A DNA stretch of 64,000 bases from Isoptericola chiayiensis. GTDB taxonomy: Bacteria; Actinomycetota; Actinomycetes; Actinomycetales; Cellulomonadaceae. The DNA is taken from assembly GCF_013149805.1 (NCBI RefSeq), contig NZ_JABEZT010000003.1, positions 62,001-126,000 of the forward strand, written 5' to 3'. The position numbers were made by a program, and so were the translations under genes. The notes below the pieces were generated by a model. The model ran no database searches. It was not told where the DNA came from and saw only the letters and a program-made list of their open reading frames with translations. Positions 7,471 through 15,545 of the stretch are shown one piece after another. Each line of letters begins with the position of its first letter. Position 1 is the stretch's first letter.

Positions 7471-7730
7471 GTCGCCCTCCTGCGTTCAGTGGTCCGGATC
7501 GTTCCTGATAGCGGAGCCAGTGCCGTCAGCAGCGGCCGGCGCGTCAACCCGCAGGGCGACAGGGCAAGAAGTTCTCGGTCGAGACAAGGAGCGCAGCGAC
7601 GCGGCCGGGAAGTTGTGCCCCAGGCGGCGGGCCGTGGCCCGCTTGCGCACCGGTCGCAGCGGCAATGATGAAGCGGCAGCAACGATCCGTGCCCTCGAAT
7701 CCGCGCGGCTCCGTCCGCACCCGCCGGCAC

Positions 7731-8060
7731 TCACGCCGGCGCAAGCTCGAACGTCCTCGCGCGCTGGCCGGCGCGCACACCGTGGCGCTTGAGCACACGG
7801 CTGACCGTCGATCGCGACCACGGGGTCTGCGCGGCGATCTATCGTTCCAAACCACCCTCACGAGCCAGCTCAAGGATCACGCGGTCACGCTCGGCGACCT
7901 CGTCCTGCGGCGACACCGCCGCGACGGCCGCCGTGGCCTGCAGCCCGCGGGTCTGTGCCGCCGCGGTCGCCTTGGCTACCTGATCCGGTGGACTACCCCA
8001 ATGGCAGGAGGGCGACGAACGATGCAGCAGCCCAGGTCGCCCCGCGGAAGGCCGAGCCAC
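7731..8060 (-). pseudogene. Decayed HTH-type protein gene with in-frame stop
   Basis: The minus-strand frame reads VAKATAAAQTRGLQATAAVAAV, then VAERDRVILELAREGGLER, a TAG at 7841-7839, and continues in the same frame with IAAQTPWSRSTVSRVLKRHGV before a stop at 7731. The two halves together look like one C-terminal helix-turn-helix region (coiled helix, then A..TPWSRSTVSRVLKRHGV as the recognition helix). The single TAG therefore most likely broke a real gene. The N-terminal part is not clear and the start at 8060 is arbitrary. Confidence 0.45.
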
Positions 8061-8123
8061 CGAGCGCCAGGTGCCGACGGTCCCTCGTATGAAGGCCCGT
8101 CCGTACCGCCGAACAGGGCCCGA

Positions 8124-9290
8124 TCACAGGGTCGGCACCGAGAGGGCGGGGCGCCGGGGGTCGAACAGCCCGATGGGCGAGTCGGTCGCGCCGTCGGTCG
8201 TCAGGTCCGCCAGGATCTCACCGACCACCGGCACGAACTTGAACCCGTGCCCGCTGAACCCGCAGGCGATCGCGACCTGGTCGTGCAGCGGGTGGGTGCC
8301 GATGACGAAGTGCTCGTCGGGCGCCACGGTGTACAGGCAGGTCTTGGCCTGGACCACGGGACCGGTCAGGTGCGGGAAGAGCTCGAGGGCCCGTCGACGC
8401 ATCTCGGCGGTCTCGTCGGAGCGCACGACGCGGTCGACGGCGTCGGGGTCCGTCGGCGAGCCGAGGTGGAAGTACCCGAGCTTGAACCCGCCGGCGGGGC
8501 CGTCGGTCATCGGGAACCCGTAGATCTGCCCGTTGCCGTGGGTCTCCTCGATGTACACGGGGTGCTGCTCCTGCGACCACCGCTCGACGGGGACGGCGTC
8601 GAAGTCCGGGGTGAACCAGTAGAAGACCATGCGCTCGACCGACAGCGGCAGCTCCAGCTCGGGCAGCATCTGCGGCGCCCACGCGCCCGGCGTCACCACG
8701 AGCCGGTCGGCGCCGTAGGTCCCCTCGGGGGTGACCACCTCGACTCCGCCGCCCGGGGTCGCGCTCCAGCGCTGAACGCGCTCCCCGAAGCGCAGCGTCG
8801 CGCCGTGGCGGGCCGCCACCTCGGCGTTGGCGATCACCGTCTCCTCGGGACGTACATAACCCGCCGCCGACTCGTACAAGCCCATCGCGTCGTCGGCGGG
8901 GGCCATGGTGGGGAAGCGGCGGCGGATCTCCGTGGCGTCCAGCACCTCGTGGTCCAGGCCGTGCTCCTCGGCGGCCAGCCGGCTGCCCGCGTAGGTCGGA
9001 CTGTCCGGGTCGCCGAGGTAGATGCCGCCGCACAGGGTGAGCAGATCGCGTCCCGACTCGGCCTCGAGCCGGTGCCAGCCCTCGTACGCCCGCCGCAGCA
9101 GGGGCACGTACTCGGGGGACTCGAAGTACGACTGCCGCACGATCCGCGAGCCGCCGTGCGCCGAGCCCTGGTCGTGGCCGGGGGTGAACGCCTCCAGGCC
9201 GAGGACGTCGAGGCCGCGCCCGGCCAGCTCGTTCGCCGCCGCACCGCCCATCGAGCCGAGACCGAGGACGATGACGTCGTGGTGCTGCAC
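8124..9290 (-). CDS. solA: Monomeric sarcosine / N-methylamino acid oxidase
   Basis: A 388-residue flavoprotein of the MSOX/N-methyltryptophan oxidase family. HDVIVLGLGSMGGAAA is the N-terminal FAD-binding fold, HGGSRIVRQSYFE the family motif after it, and KTCLYTVAPDEHF contains the cysteine that binds FAD covalently in MSOX; GFSGHGFKF follows as expected. It would oxidise sarcosine to glycine, formaldehyde and peroxide in the cytoplasm. GTG at 9290 is the start, with GAGAGG upstream, 11 bases after the dimethylglycine oxidase stop, so the two form an operon for consecutive demethylation steps. Substrate choice (sarcosine rather than N-methyltryptophan) is inferred from this neighbour. Confidence 0.88.
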   Translation of the reverse strand: MQHHDVIVLGLGSMGGAAANELAGRGLDVLGLEAFTPGHDQGSAHGGSRIVRQSYFESPEYVPLLRRAYEGWHRLEAESGRDLLTLCGGIYLGDPDSPTYAGSRLAAEEHGLDHEVLDATEIRRRFPTMAPADDAMGLYESAAGYVRPEETVIANAEVAARHGATLRFGERVQRWSATPGGGVEVVTPEGTYGADRLVVTPGAWAPQMLPELELPLSVERMVFYWFTPDFDAVPVERWSQEQHPVYIEETHGNGQIYGFPMTDGPAGGFKLGYFHLGSPTDPDAVDRVVRSDETAEMRRRALELFPHLTGPVVQAKTCLYTVAPDEHFVIGTHPLHDQVAIACGFSGHGFKFVPVVGEILADLTTDGATDSPIGLFDPRRPALSVPTL

Positions 9291-9301
9291 GGATACCTCT
9301 C

Positions 9302-11812
9302 TCAGCGCAGGATGCGCGACATCTCGGGGTCGACCAGCGGTTCCGACTGCACGGTAGCGGGCAGGCGACGGCCGAAGTACTCGACGTCCAACGCTGTGCC
9401 GGGCTCCGCCAGCTCCGGGGGCAGCCACGCGTACGCCACGGTGACCCCGAGGGTGTACGACTGGTCGGCGCTGGTCACGTACCCGACGGCGCCCTGACCC
9501 GGTCCGGCACCGCGGGCCAGCACCGGCTCGTGGCCGAGCACGACGGCCTCCGGGGCGTCGAGCGTGAGGCAGGCGAGCCGCCGTCGGACCGGCCGGTCCT
9601 CGAGCGCCGCCCGGCCCACGAAGTCGCCCTTCCGGCTGCTCACGGCGAACCCGAGGCCGGCCTCGGCCGGGGAGTGCTCGCGGCCGATGTCGGTGCCGTA
9701 CGCGCGGTACCCCTTCTCGAGGCGCAGGCTGTGGAACGCCCGCCGTCCTCCGGCGACGAGTCCCGACGGCGTACCGGCCTCCCGGAGGCTGTCCCACAGC
9801 CGTCGGCCCTGGTCGGCGGTGGTCCACAGCTCCCAGCCGAGCTCGCCGACGTAGCTGACGCGCAGCGCGAGCACGTCGGTGCCGGCGACCCGGAGCCGCT
9901 TGGCGCGGAAGTAGCCGAGCGCCTGGTGCGAGACGTCGTCGTCGGTGAGGCGTTCGAGCACGTCGCGGGCACGCGGCCCCCACAGTCCGAGCCCGCACGT
10001 GCCCGCCGTGAGGTCGGTGATCCGGACGGTGTCGGGGCACCGGCTCTCCAGGTGGACGCGGTCGCGGTGCCCGTTGGTGCCGACCAGGTACTGCTCGGGC
10101 CCGAGCCGCGTCACGGTGACGTCCGAGCGGATGCCGCCCGCGTCGTCGAGCAGCAGCGCGTACACGACGCGCCCGACCGCCCGGTCGACGTCGTTGCTGG
10201 TCAGGTGCTGCAAGAACGCGGTCGCACCGGGTCCGGAGACCTCGAGGCGGGACAGCGGGGTCATGTCGTAGAGGCCGACGGCGGTGCGGGTGGCGTGGGC
10301 CTCCGCGGCCGCGATCGGTGACCAGTGCCGCGCGGCCCACGCGTCGCGCTCCGGGACGCGGTCGAGGGCGTCCACGAGCGGGGCGTTCGCCTCGAACCAC
10401 AGCGGCCGCTCCCAGCCGTTCGCCTGCTCGAACACGGCCCCGAGCTCACGCTGGCGGTCGTGGAACGGGCTCGTGCGCAGTCCCCGCTGCACCCCGGTGG
10501 AGGCCTGCGGGTGGACGACGTCGTAGACCTCCGCGTACGCCTCGGCCGCCCGGGCGCGCGTCCAGTCGCGGCTGACCACGGCGGGGTCGAAGCGGGTGTA
10601 CTCCAGCTCGTGGGTGTCGACGCCCGGATCGTCGCGCACGACCCAGTCGGCCATGACCTGCCCGACGCCGGCGGACTGCGTGACCCAGACGGCCTGCGCG
10701 AGCCAGAGCCCGTCGATCCCGGCGACCGGACCCAGCATCGGCCCGCCGTCGGGCGTGAAGAAGAAGATGCCGTTGAAGCCCTCGCCGAAGCCGACGTCTC
10801 TCAGCTCGGGCAGCAGGCGGCGCGCCTCGTCCCACGACGGGCCGAAGTCCTCCCAGGTCAGCGGGTGCATGGCGGGGTGCACGCCGGTGGCCGCGAACTC
10901 GTCGGCGCCCGCCACGCCGTCGGGCTCCACGGGTATCGGCCGATGGCGGTAGGCGCCGATGCCGATCCGGTCGACGTACTCGCGCAGGTACAGCGAGAAG
11001 TCCTGGTGCCGCAGCATCGGGCGGGAGGCCTCGTCGAGCACGTCGTGCCGGCCGATCAGCCCCGGCACGGGTGCCGAGAGGCCGAAGCAGTGCTCCATGG
11101 GCATCATCGGCAGCTCGAACCCGAGCAGGTCGCGGGCCAGGCCCGGACCCCACAGGCCGGCGCAGGCGACGACGACGTCGGCCGGCACATGCTCCGGCGT
11201 CGCGCCGTCGGGTGCCGGGACCGGGAGGACCTCGACGCCGGTGACGCGGCCACCGGTCCGGGTGACGCCGACGACCCGGGTGCGGGGTACGAGGCGGGCG
11301 CCGTGCTCGACGGCCCGTTCGGCCTGCCAGCGGACGGCGTGCACGGACTTGACGACGCCGTCGGTCGGGGTGTGGAAGCCGCCGAGCACGCTCGTCGTGT
11401 CCAGGCCGGGCCACAGCTCGGCGCACTCGCCGGGGTCGACGAGCCGGGACGGGATGCCCCAGGACTGGGCGAGGCCGTGGCGGCGGGCCAGGTCGTGCAC
11501 GCGCTCGGCGGTCGTCGCGATCTCCAGGCCGCCGAGCCGCTTGAGCAGCCACTGCCCGTCGACCTTCTGCCCGTCGAGCTTGTCGAGGGTGCGGCGGGCG
11601 AGCAGGCTCATGGTGCGGTGCGGCGAGGTCTGGAAGACGAAGCCGGGCGCGTGCGAGGACGAGCCGCCGGTCTCCCACAGGGGGCCCTGCTCGAGGACGG
11701 TCACGTGCCGCATGCCGCTCTGGGTGAGCTCGTCGGCCAGCGCCGCTCCGACGACGCCGAGGCCGATCACGACGATGCGCGGCTGGTGCGTGAGGCGGGA
11801 CAGATCGGTCAT
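9302..11812 (-). CDS. dmg: Dimethylglycine oxidase (FAD + GcvT-type folate domains)
   Basis: An 836-residue protein, close in length to Arthrobacter dimethylglycine oxidase (about 830). The N-terminal half is a DAO-type FAD domain: RIVVIGLGVVGAALADEL, GSSSHAPGFVFQTS and PDGGPMLGPVAGIDGLWLA. The C-terminal half is a GcvT/aminomethyltransferase domain: GLYDMTPLSRLEVSGPGA, LQHLTSNDV, RVSYVGELGWELW. The enzyme oxidises dimethylglycine to sarcosine and passes the one-carbon unit to tetrahydrofolate in the second domain. It is followed at 11 bases by sarcosine oxidase and preceded by an IclR gene and a candidate operator, indicating inducible betaine use. Confidence 0.92.
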   Translation of the reverse strand: MTDLSRLTHQPRIVVIGLGVVGAALADELTQSGMRHVTVLEQGPLWETGGSSSHAPGFVFQTSPHRTMSLLARRTLDKLDGQKVDGQWLLKRLGGLEIATTAERVHDLARRHGLAQSWGIPSRLVDPGECAELWPGLDTTSVLGGFHTPTDGVVKSVHAVRWQAERAVEHGARLVPRTRVVGVTRTGGRVTGVEVLPVPAPDGATPEHVPADVVVACAGLWGPGLARDLLGFELPMMPMEHCFGLSAPVPGLIGRHDVLDEASRPMLRHQDFSLYLREYVDRIGIGAYRHRPIPVEPDGVAGADEFAATGVHPAMHPLTWEDFGPSWDEARRLLPELRDVGFGEGFNGIFFFTPDGGPMLGPVAGIDGLWLAQAVWVTQSAGVGQVMADWVVRDDPGVDTHELEYTRFDPAVVSRDWTRARAAEAYAEVYDVVHPQASTGVQRGLRTSPFHDRQRELGAVFEQANGWERPLWFEANAPLVDALDRVPERDAWAARHWSPIAAAEAHATRTAVGLYDMTPLSRLEVSGPGATAFLQHLTSNDVDRAVGRVVYALLLDDAGGIRSDVTVTRLGPEQYLVGTNGHRDRVHLESRCPDTVRITDLTAGTCGLGLWGPRARDVLERLTDDDVSHQALGYFRAKRLRVAGTDVLALRVSYVGELGWELWTTADQGRRLWDSLREAGTPSGLVAGGRRAFHSLRLEKGYRAYGTDIGREHSPAEAGLGFAVSSRKGDFVGRAALEDRPVRRRLACLTLDAPEAVVLGHEPVLARGAGPGQGAVGYVTSADQSYTLGVTVAYAWLPPELAEPGTALDVEYFGRRLPATVQSEPLVDPEMSRILR

Positions 11813-11844
11813 CGCACGGCCCCCCGGGTCGGGGATGTCGCGCT

Positions 11845-11873
11845 CTGCGCAACATCGTGTCTATTGCGCAACA
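11845..11873. promoter_or_regulatory. Candidate IclR operator, paired TTGCGCAA-type sites
   Basis: The palindrome TTGCGCAA (11864-11871) and a one-mismatch copy CTGCGCAA (11845-11852) are spaced 19 bases apart, each followed by CA. They lie between the IclR gene and the dmg start codon. Palindromes of this kind are bound by IclR-family dimers; the pairing with this regulator is inferred. Confidence 0.5.
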
Positions 11874-11937
11874 GCGTAGGCGTGCACGACGGCGGCGACG
11901 AGGGTCCGCCGTCAGGGTTTACGCAGCATTTACGCGG

Positions 11938-12720
11938 CTACGCGCCGAGCCGCGCGCTGAGCCCCGCGGCGTGCCGGGTCAGCACGGCCGCGGTCTCCTC
12001 GAAGCCCTCCGGGGTCAGCCGGAAGCTCGGCGCCGTCACGCTCAGCGCCGCCACCACGCGACCACCGGTCCCGTGCACCGGGACGGCGAGCGCGTTGGTG
12101 TCCTGCTCCCACTCGGCCACGGCGGCCGCCCAGCCACGACGCCGGATCGTCGCCAGCTCCTCGCGCAGCGCCGCCGGATCGGCGATCGTGCGGTCGGTGC
12201 ACACCTCGAGCGGGCCGGCCAGCACGCGCTCGACGACGTCGTCCCCGGCGTGGGCGAGGAGCACCTTGCCGGTCGACGTCGCGTGGAGCGGCGTGCGCTG
12301 ACCGACGTACTGGCGCGCCACCCCGACGTGCTGCGAGCTGGTGGTCTGGGTGATGTTCACCGCCGCACCGTCGTCGAGGATCGCGACGTTGCTGGTCTCG
12401 TCGACCTCCGCCGTGACGTCGTCGCACACCGCCCGCGCGTCCGTCGCGAGGTCCATGCGGCGGGTCACCCGGCCGGCCAGGCGCAGCAGCCCGACACCGA
12501 GGACGTAGGTGCCGCGCCGCTCCTCCTGCTCGACCAGGTCGTGCGCCTCCAGCGTCGCCAGCAGGCGGAACGCCGTGGAGCGGTGCACCCCCAGCTCGCG
12601 GGCGATCTCACTCACGCCCAGCTCACCCGTGCGGGCCAGGAGCTCGAGGATCGCGGCCGCCCGGTCGACGGACTGGACGGCGCCGTCCCTGGTCGCACGT
12701 CCCGCCGAGCTCTCCGCCAT
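11938..12720 (-). CDS. IclR-family transcriptional regulator
   Basis: A 260-residue protein. An N-terminal winged helix (residues about 15-80: AAAILELLARTGELGVSEIA, then LGVHRSTAFRLLATLEAHDLV) is followed by the IclR effector domain (LRLAGRVTRRMDLA, RTPLHATSTGKVLLAH, VPVHGTGGRVVAALSVTAPS). It is a cytoplasmic one-component regulator. It is encoded on the same strand just before the dimethylglycine and sarcosine oxidase genes, with two near-palindromic sites in the gap, so it most likely controls methylated-glycine catabolism. The effector is not known; betaine or an intermediate is plausible. Confidence 0.9.
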   Translation of the reverse strand: MAESSAGRATRDGAVQSVDRAAAILELLARTGELGVSEIARELGVHRSTAFRLLATLEAHDLVEQEERRGTYVLGVGLLRLAGRVTRRMDLATDARAVCDDVTAEVDETSNVAILDDGAAVNITQTTSSQHVGVARQYVGQRTPLHATSTGKVLLAHAGDDVVERVLAGPLEVCTDRTIADPAALREELATIRRRGWAAAVAEWEQDTNALAVPVHGTGGRVVAALSVTAPSFRLTPEGFEETAAVLTRHAAGLSARLGA

Positions 12721-12729
12721 CGCACCAGG

Positions 12730-13752
12730 CTATCGGGACGCCGTCGGACCCCCGCCGCCGGCAGCAGCCCCGCCGCGCACCGACTCTGCCGCAGCCAGCA
12801 GGGCGTCGCGCGAGGAGATGTAGTCGAAGCCGAACTGGCGCGGAGCGTCCGAGCCGTCCACGTCGGCGTTCAGGCCCAGACCCCGGGAGGCCGTCCGCAT
12901 CGCCGGCACGACGGCGGACAGGACGCGGATCAGCCAGTCCGGCGCGACGCGCGTGGTGATCCGGGCGTCCGGGTAGGCGGCACGCAGCACGTCGGCCATC
13001 TCGGGGATGGACATCCGCCCGGCGTTCGCCGGGAAACGCTGGCCCACCGCACCGTCGTCGGTCATCGCCCGGACGTGGATGCGTGCGACGTCCCGGACGT
13101 CGACGACCGGCATGTTCATCTGCGGCAGCATCGGCATCCGTCCGGTGACGAGCTGCTCGACCGTCTCCAGGGACGACCCGTAGTGCTCGTCCAACGCCGG
13201 GCCGAACACCATGCCCGGGTTGACCACGGTCAGCCGCATCTCGGGGTGCTCGGCGACGAAACGCCAGGCCGCCTGCTCGGCCAGCGTCTTGGACGCCTCG
13301 TACGGGGTGGTCCGCGGCCCGTCGATCTCCGTCCAGTCCGCACGCGTCTTCCGGCGGGACCAGTCGTGGTCGGCCGGCTTGTAGATCGCGCCGCACGTCG
13401 AGGTCAGGACCACCCGGTGCACGCCCGCCGCCCGGGCGGCGCGCAGCGCGCGCAGGGTCCCGTCCACCGCGGGTCGGATGAGGTCCTGCGGATCCTTGGG
13501 CGGCGCCGTCGGGAACGGGGACGCCGTGTGCATCAGGACGTCGACACCGGTCAGCGCCTCGTCCCACCCGTCGTCGGAGGTGAGGTCGAGCGAGACGAAC
13601 TCGACGGCGGCCCCCGGGAAGAGCGCCTCGACCTGCGCCCGCCGACGGTCCGACCGGACCGTCGCCCGCACCGTGTGACCGGCGTCGAGCAGCTCACGCA
13701 CGACGTGCTTGGCAATGAAGCCGGATGCTCCGGTGACCAGGACGGTGGACAT
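12730..13752 (-). CDS. NAD(P)-dependent epimerase/dihydroflavonol-reductase-like SDR
   Basis: A 340-residue extended short-chain dehydrogenase. LVTGASGFIAKHVVRELL is the nucleotide-binding motif, VVLTSTCGAIY the segment with the catalytic Ser/Thr, and YEASKTLAEQAAW the YxxxK catalytic pair. GMVFGPAL and the later AAYPDARIT resemble aldehyde or ketone reductases of the dihydroflavonol-4-reductase group. The substrate cannot be told from sequence. It lies 9 bases upstream of the IclR gene on the same strand but has no obvious link to betaine catabolism; it may share the transcript. Confidence 0.85.
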   Translation of the reverse strand: MSTVLVTGASGFIAKHVVRELLDAGHTVRATVRSDRRRAQVEALFPGAAVEFVSLDLTSDDGWDEALTGVDVLMHTASPFPTAPPKDPQDLIRPAVDGTLRALRAARAAGVHRVVLTSTCGAIYKPADHDWSRRKTRADWTEIDGPRTTPYEASKTLAEQAAWRFVAEHPEMRLTVVNPGMVFGPALDEHYGSSLETVEQLVTGRMPMLPQMNMPVVDVRDVARIHVRAMTDDGAVGQRFPANAGRMSIPEMADVLRAAYPDARITTRVAPDWLIRVLSAVVPAMRTASRGLGLNADVDGSDAPRQFGFDYISSRDALLAAAESVRGGAAAGGGGPTASR

Positions 13753-13920
13753 GGTGCTCCTTCGAGACGGTCGCGGCGGGCGCTTGCTGAGGCCAAGTTC
13801 TCACTGTCGTCCCGGAATCTGCCGCCACCTGAAGTCGGAACCTGTTGCGCCCCGGGTTCAGTGGAGACTCTGGTGCGCCCCGGCTTCCGTGACCCGGCCA
13901 CCGCCGTCGGGCAAGAACGA

Positions 13921-13958
13921 CGAAACCCTCGGCCGGATCGCTCCGGCCGAGGGTTTCG
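13921..13958. terminator. Strong perfect hairpin beside tRNA-Leu
   Basis: Two 17-base arms (13921-13937 and 13942-13958; outer bases CGAAACCC/GGGTTTCG) pair perfectly over a 4-base loop. It lies just downstream of tRNA-Leu on the minus strand and ends with a short T-run on that strand's arm, so it probably terminates the tRNA transcript. Confidence 0.8.
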
Positions 13959-13996
13959 GGAACTGGTGGCTCCCCATTTCGGGAACTACCTTGCGG

Positions 13997-14080
13997 TGCG
14001 CGAGGGGGGAGTTGAACCCCCACGCCCTCTCGGGCACACGGACCTGAACCGTGCGCGTCTGCCTATTCCGCCACTCGCGC
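13997..14080 (-). tRNA. tRNA-Leu (anticodon CAG)
   Basis: An 84-base class II tRNA. Acceptor arms GCGCGAG and CTCGCGC pair, discriminator is A, the anticodon stem CACGG/CCGTG encloses TTCAGGT giving anticodon CAG, a long variable arm is present, and the T-arm contains GTTCAACTC. The CCA end is not encoded. Confidence 0.95.
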
Positions 14081-14322
14081 TTGCCGGAGCAGATTAGCAC
14101 GCACCGGCCCTGCGATCCCAACCCGTTCGGCGTCGTCGGGCGGGGACGTGCGTCACACCGACCGCGGAGGGGTCGCGTCGTGACCGCCCCGTGACCTGGA
14201 GGGCCACCTCTGCCCGAGGGATTCGCACGAAATCCACAGGTTCGTGGGCGCGGGTGGTGCGCTGCTGCCTACGATCTGGATAGTCTGCCCGCGACACGTG
14301 CGGGCCGACGGGAGGAGGTGGC

Positions 14323-15039
14323 ATGGGAGCGCTGGACCGCTTCGAGAAGAGCGTCGAGCGACTGATGAACAACGCGTTCTCCAAGGTGGGACGCGGTGAG
14401 GTCAAGGCTGTCGAGCTGGCGAGCCGGCTGCGGCGCGAGATCGACGACCGTGCCGCCGTCGTCGGTCACGACCGCACGGTGGCGCCGAACGAGTTCACGA
14501 TCGATCTCGCCCCGAGCGACTTCGCCCAGGTGCAGTCCTGGGGTGCGGAGCCGCTCGCCGACGAGCTCGCGACCAACCTCACCGAGTACGCGGCGACGCA
14601 GCACTACGCCTTCGTCGGCCCGGTGAGCGTCTCGTTCGAGGAGCACTCGGAGCTGACCGGTGGCCGGTTCACGGTGCGGGCGGCGACGGTGCGCGGCAAC
14701 GTCGCGCCCGCCACGAACCCCGCGCCGAGCACCCGGCACCCGCTCATCGACATCGACGGGCAGCGGTACCTGCTCACCGGGCCCGTGACGGTCATCGGCC
14801 GCGACGCCGAGGCCGACATCGTCGTCGACGACCCGGGCGTGTCCCGCCGCCACCTCGAGATCCGCGTCGCCCCCGAGGGCGTGATCGCCACCGACCTCGG
14901 CTCCACCAACGGCCTCTTCGTCGAGGGCCACCAGGTGCCGGCCGCCACGCTGCTGGACGGCAACACCCTGACCATCGGACGGACCCGCATCATGTTCTGG
15001 ACCGGGTCCTCCGCCGGACGCTCGAGCGAGGACTGGTGA
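14323..15039 (+). CDS. fhaA: FhaA: DUF3662 and FHA domain signalling protein
   Basis: A 238-residue protein. The N-terminal DUF3662 domain (about 1-120) begins MGALDRFEKSVERLMNNAF; the C-terminal FHA domain (about 145-232) shows VIGRDAEADIVVDDPGVSRR and LGSTNGLFVEG. In Mycobacterium FhaA recognises phosphothreonines made by PknA/PknB and binds the phosphorylated MurJ-linked pseudokinase to restrain peptidoglycan synthesis. It heads the kinase operon here and has a strong ribosome site (GGGAGGAGG). A gene for such a pseudokinase partner is present at 51650-53623. Confidence 0.95.
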   Translation: MGALDRFEKSVERLMNNAFSKVGRGEVKAVELASRLRREIDDRAAVVGHDRTVAPNEFTIDLAPSDFAQVQSWGAEPLADELATNLTEYAATQHYAFVGPVSVSFEEHSELTGGRFTVRAATVRGNVAPATNPAPSTRHPLIDIDGQRYLLTGPVTVIGRDAEADIVVDDPGVSRRHLEIRVAPEGVIATDLGSTNGLFVEGHQVPAATLLDGNTLTIGRTRIMFWTGSSAGRSSEDW

Positions 15040-15049
15040 TCTCCCGAGG

Positions 15050-15541
15050 ATGAGCGAGCTGACGTTCACCCTGCTGCGGCTGGGCTACCTGGTGCTGCTC
15101 TGGGTGTTCGTGCTCTCCGCGATCGCGGTGCTGCGCCGCGACATGGGGTCCCGATCCGTGCGGGCGGCCCGTCGCCAGCGGTCCGACGGCGGCTCGTCGT
15201 CGTCCGCCCCGGCCGCCTCGGCGGGCAGCCCGCCCCCGCCCCGGCGCTCGGGTCCGACGCGGCTCGTCGTCACGGCCGGCCCGCTGACCGGCACCACGCT
15301 GCCGCTGTCGACGTCGTCGATCCTCATCGGCCGGGCACCGAGCTGCACCCTCGTGCTCGACGACGACTACTCGTCGTCACGGCACGCCCGCATCTTCCCG
15401 CAGGGGGACCAGTGGTACGTCGAGGATCTCGGCTCGACGAACGGCACCTACATCGGCGACCAGCGCCTCTCCTCACCCACCCACCTGCCGCCGGGCGTCG
15501 GCGTGCAGATCGGCCGGTCCGTCGTCGAGCTGCAGGGGTGA
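15050..15541 (+). CDS. fhaB: FhaB: membrane-anchored FHA domain protein
   Basis: A 163-residue protein. One N-terminal helix (about 8-26, LRLGYLVLLWVFVLSAIAVL) anchors it in the membrane; a basic Ser/Pro-rich linker follows; the FHA domain (about 82-160) contains LIGRAPSCTLVLDDDYSSSR and DLGSTNGTYIGDQ. It is the FhaB/FipA orthologue, a phosphopeptide-binding adaptor for division and wall synthesis. It sits 10 bases after fhaA and 4 bases before pstP in an operon. Confidence 0.93.
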   Translation: MSELTFTLLRLGYLVLLWVFVLSAIAVLRRDMGSRSVRAARRQRSDGGSSSSAPAASAGSPPPPRRSGPTRLVVTAGPLTGTTLPLSTSSILIGRAPSCTLVLDDDYSSSRHARIFPQGDQWYVEDLGSTNGTYIGDQRLSSPTHLPPGVGVQIGRSVVELQG

Positions 15542-15545
15542 GCGC

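Larger units (their letters stand above)
162..8123. mobile_element. Accessory island within a betaine catabolism cluster
   Basis: Between the Rieske fragment and the sarcosine oxidase gene lies about 8 kb that differs from the rest of the window. It has sparse small genes, lower and uneven GC around 950-1170 and 3240-5120, a serine recombinase, a nuclease gene plus a decayed copy of its end, a Toprim/NrdH pair of the kind seen on actinobacterial plasmids and integrative elements, and a gene with an in-frame stop. I found no convincing att sites, terminal inverted repeats, tyrosine integrase or conjugation gene. It is best read as a mosaic of remnants from several insertions; the borders are approximate. 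Confidence 0.5.

Noticed and set aside
7839-7841. Stop-codon readthrough or recoding at TAG
   Set aside because: No recoding signal is visible, the host region is decayed, and a plain nonsense mutation explains it.
7665-9497. Long open frame of 610 codons on the plus strand opposite the oxidase gene
   Set aside because: It is the complement of the sarcosine oxidase and upstream sequence in GC-rich DNA. Its protein is Arg/Gly/Val/His-rich with no domain, and it has no ribosome site.
10325-12301. 658-codon plus-strand frame opposite dmg and iclR
   Set aside because: It is a frame shadow of two well-identified minus-strand genes; composition is unnatural for a protein.
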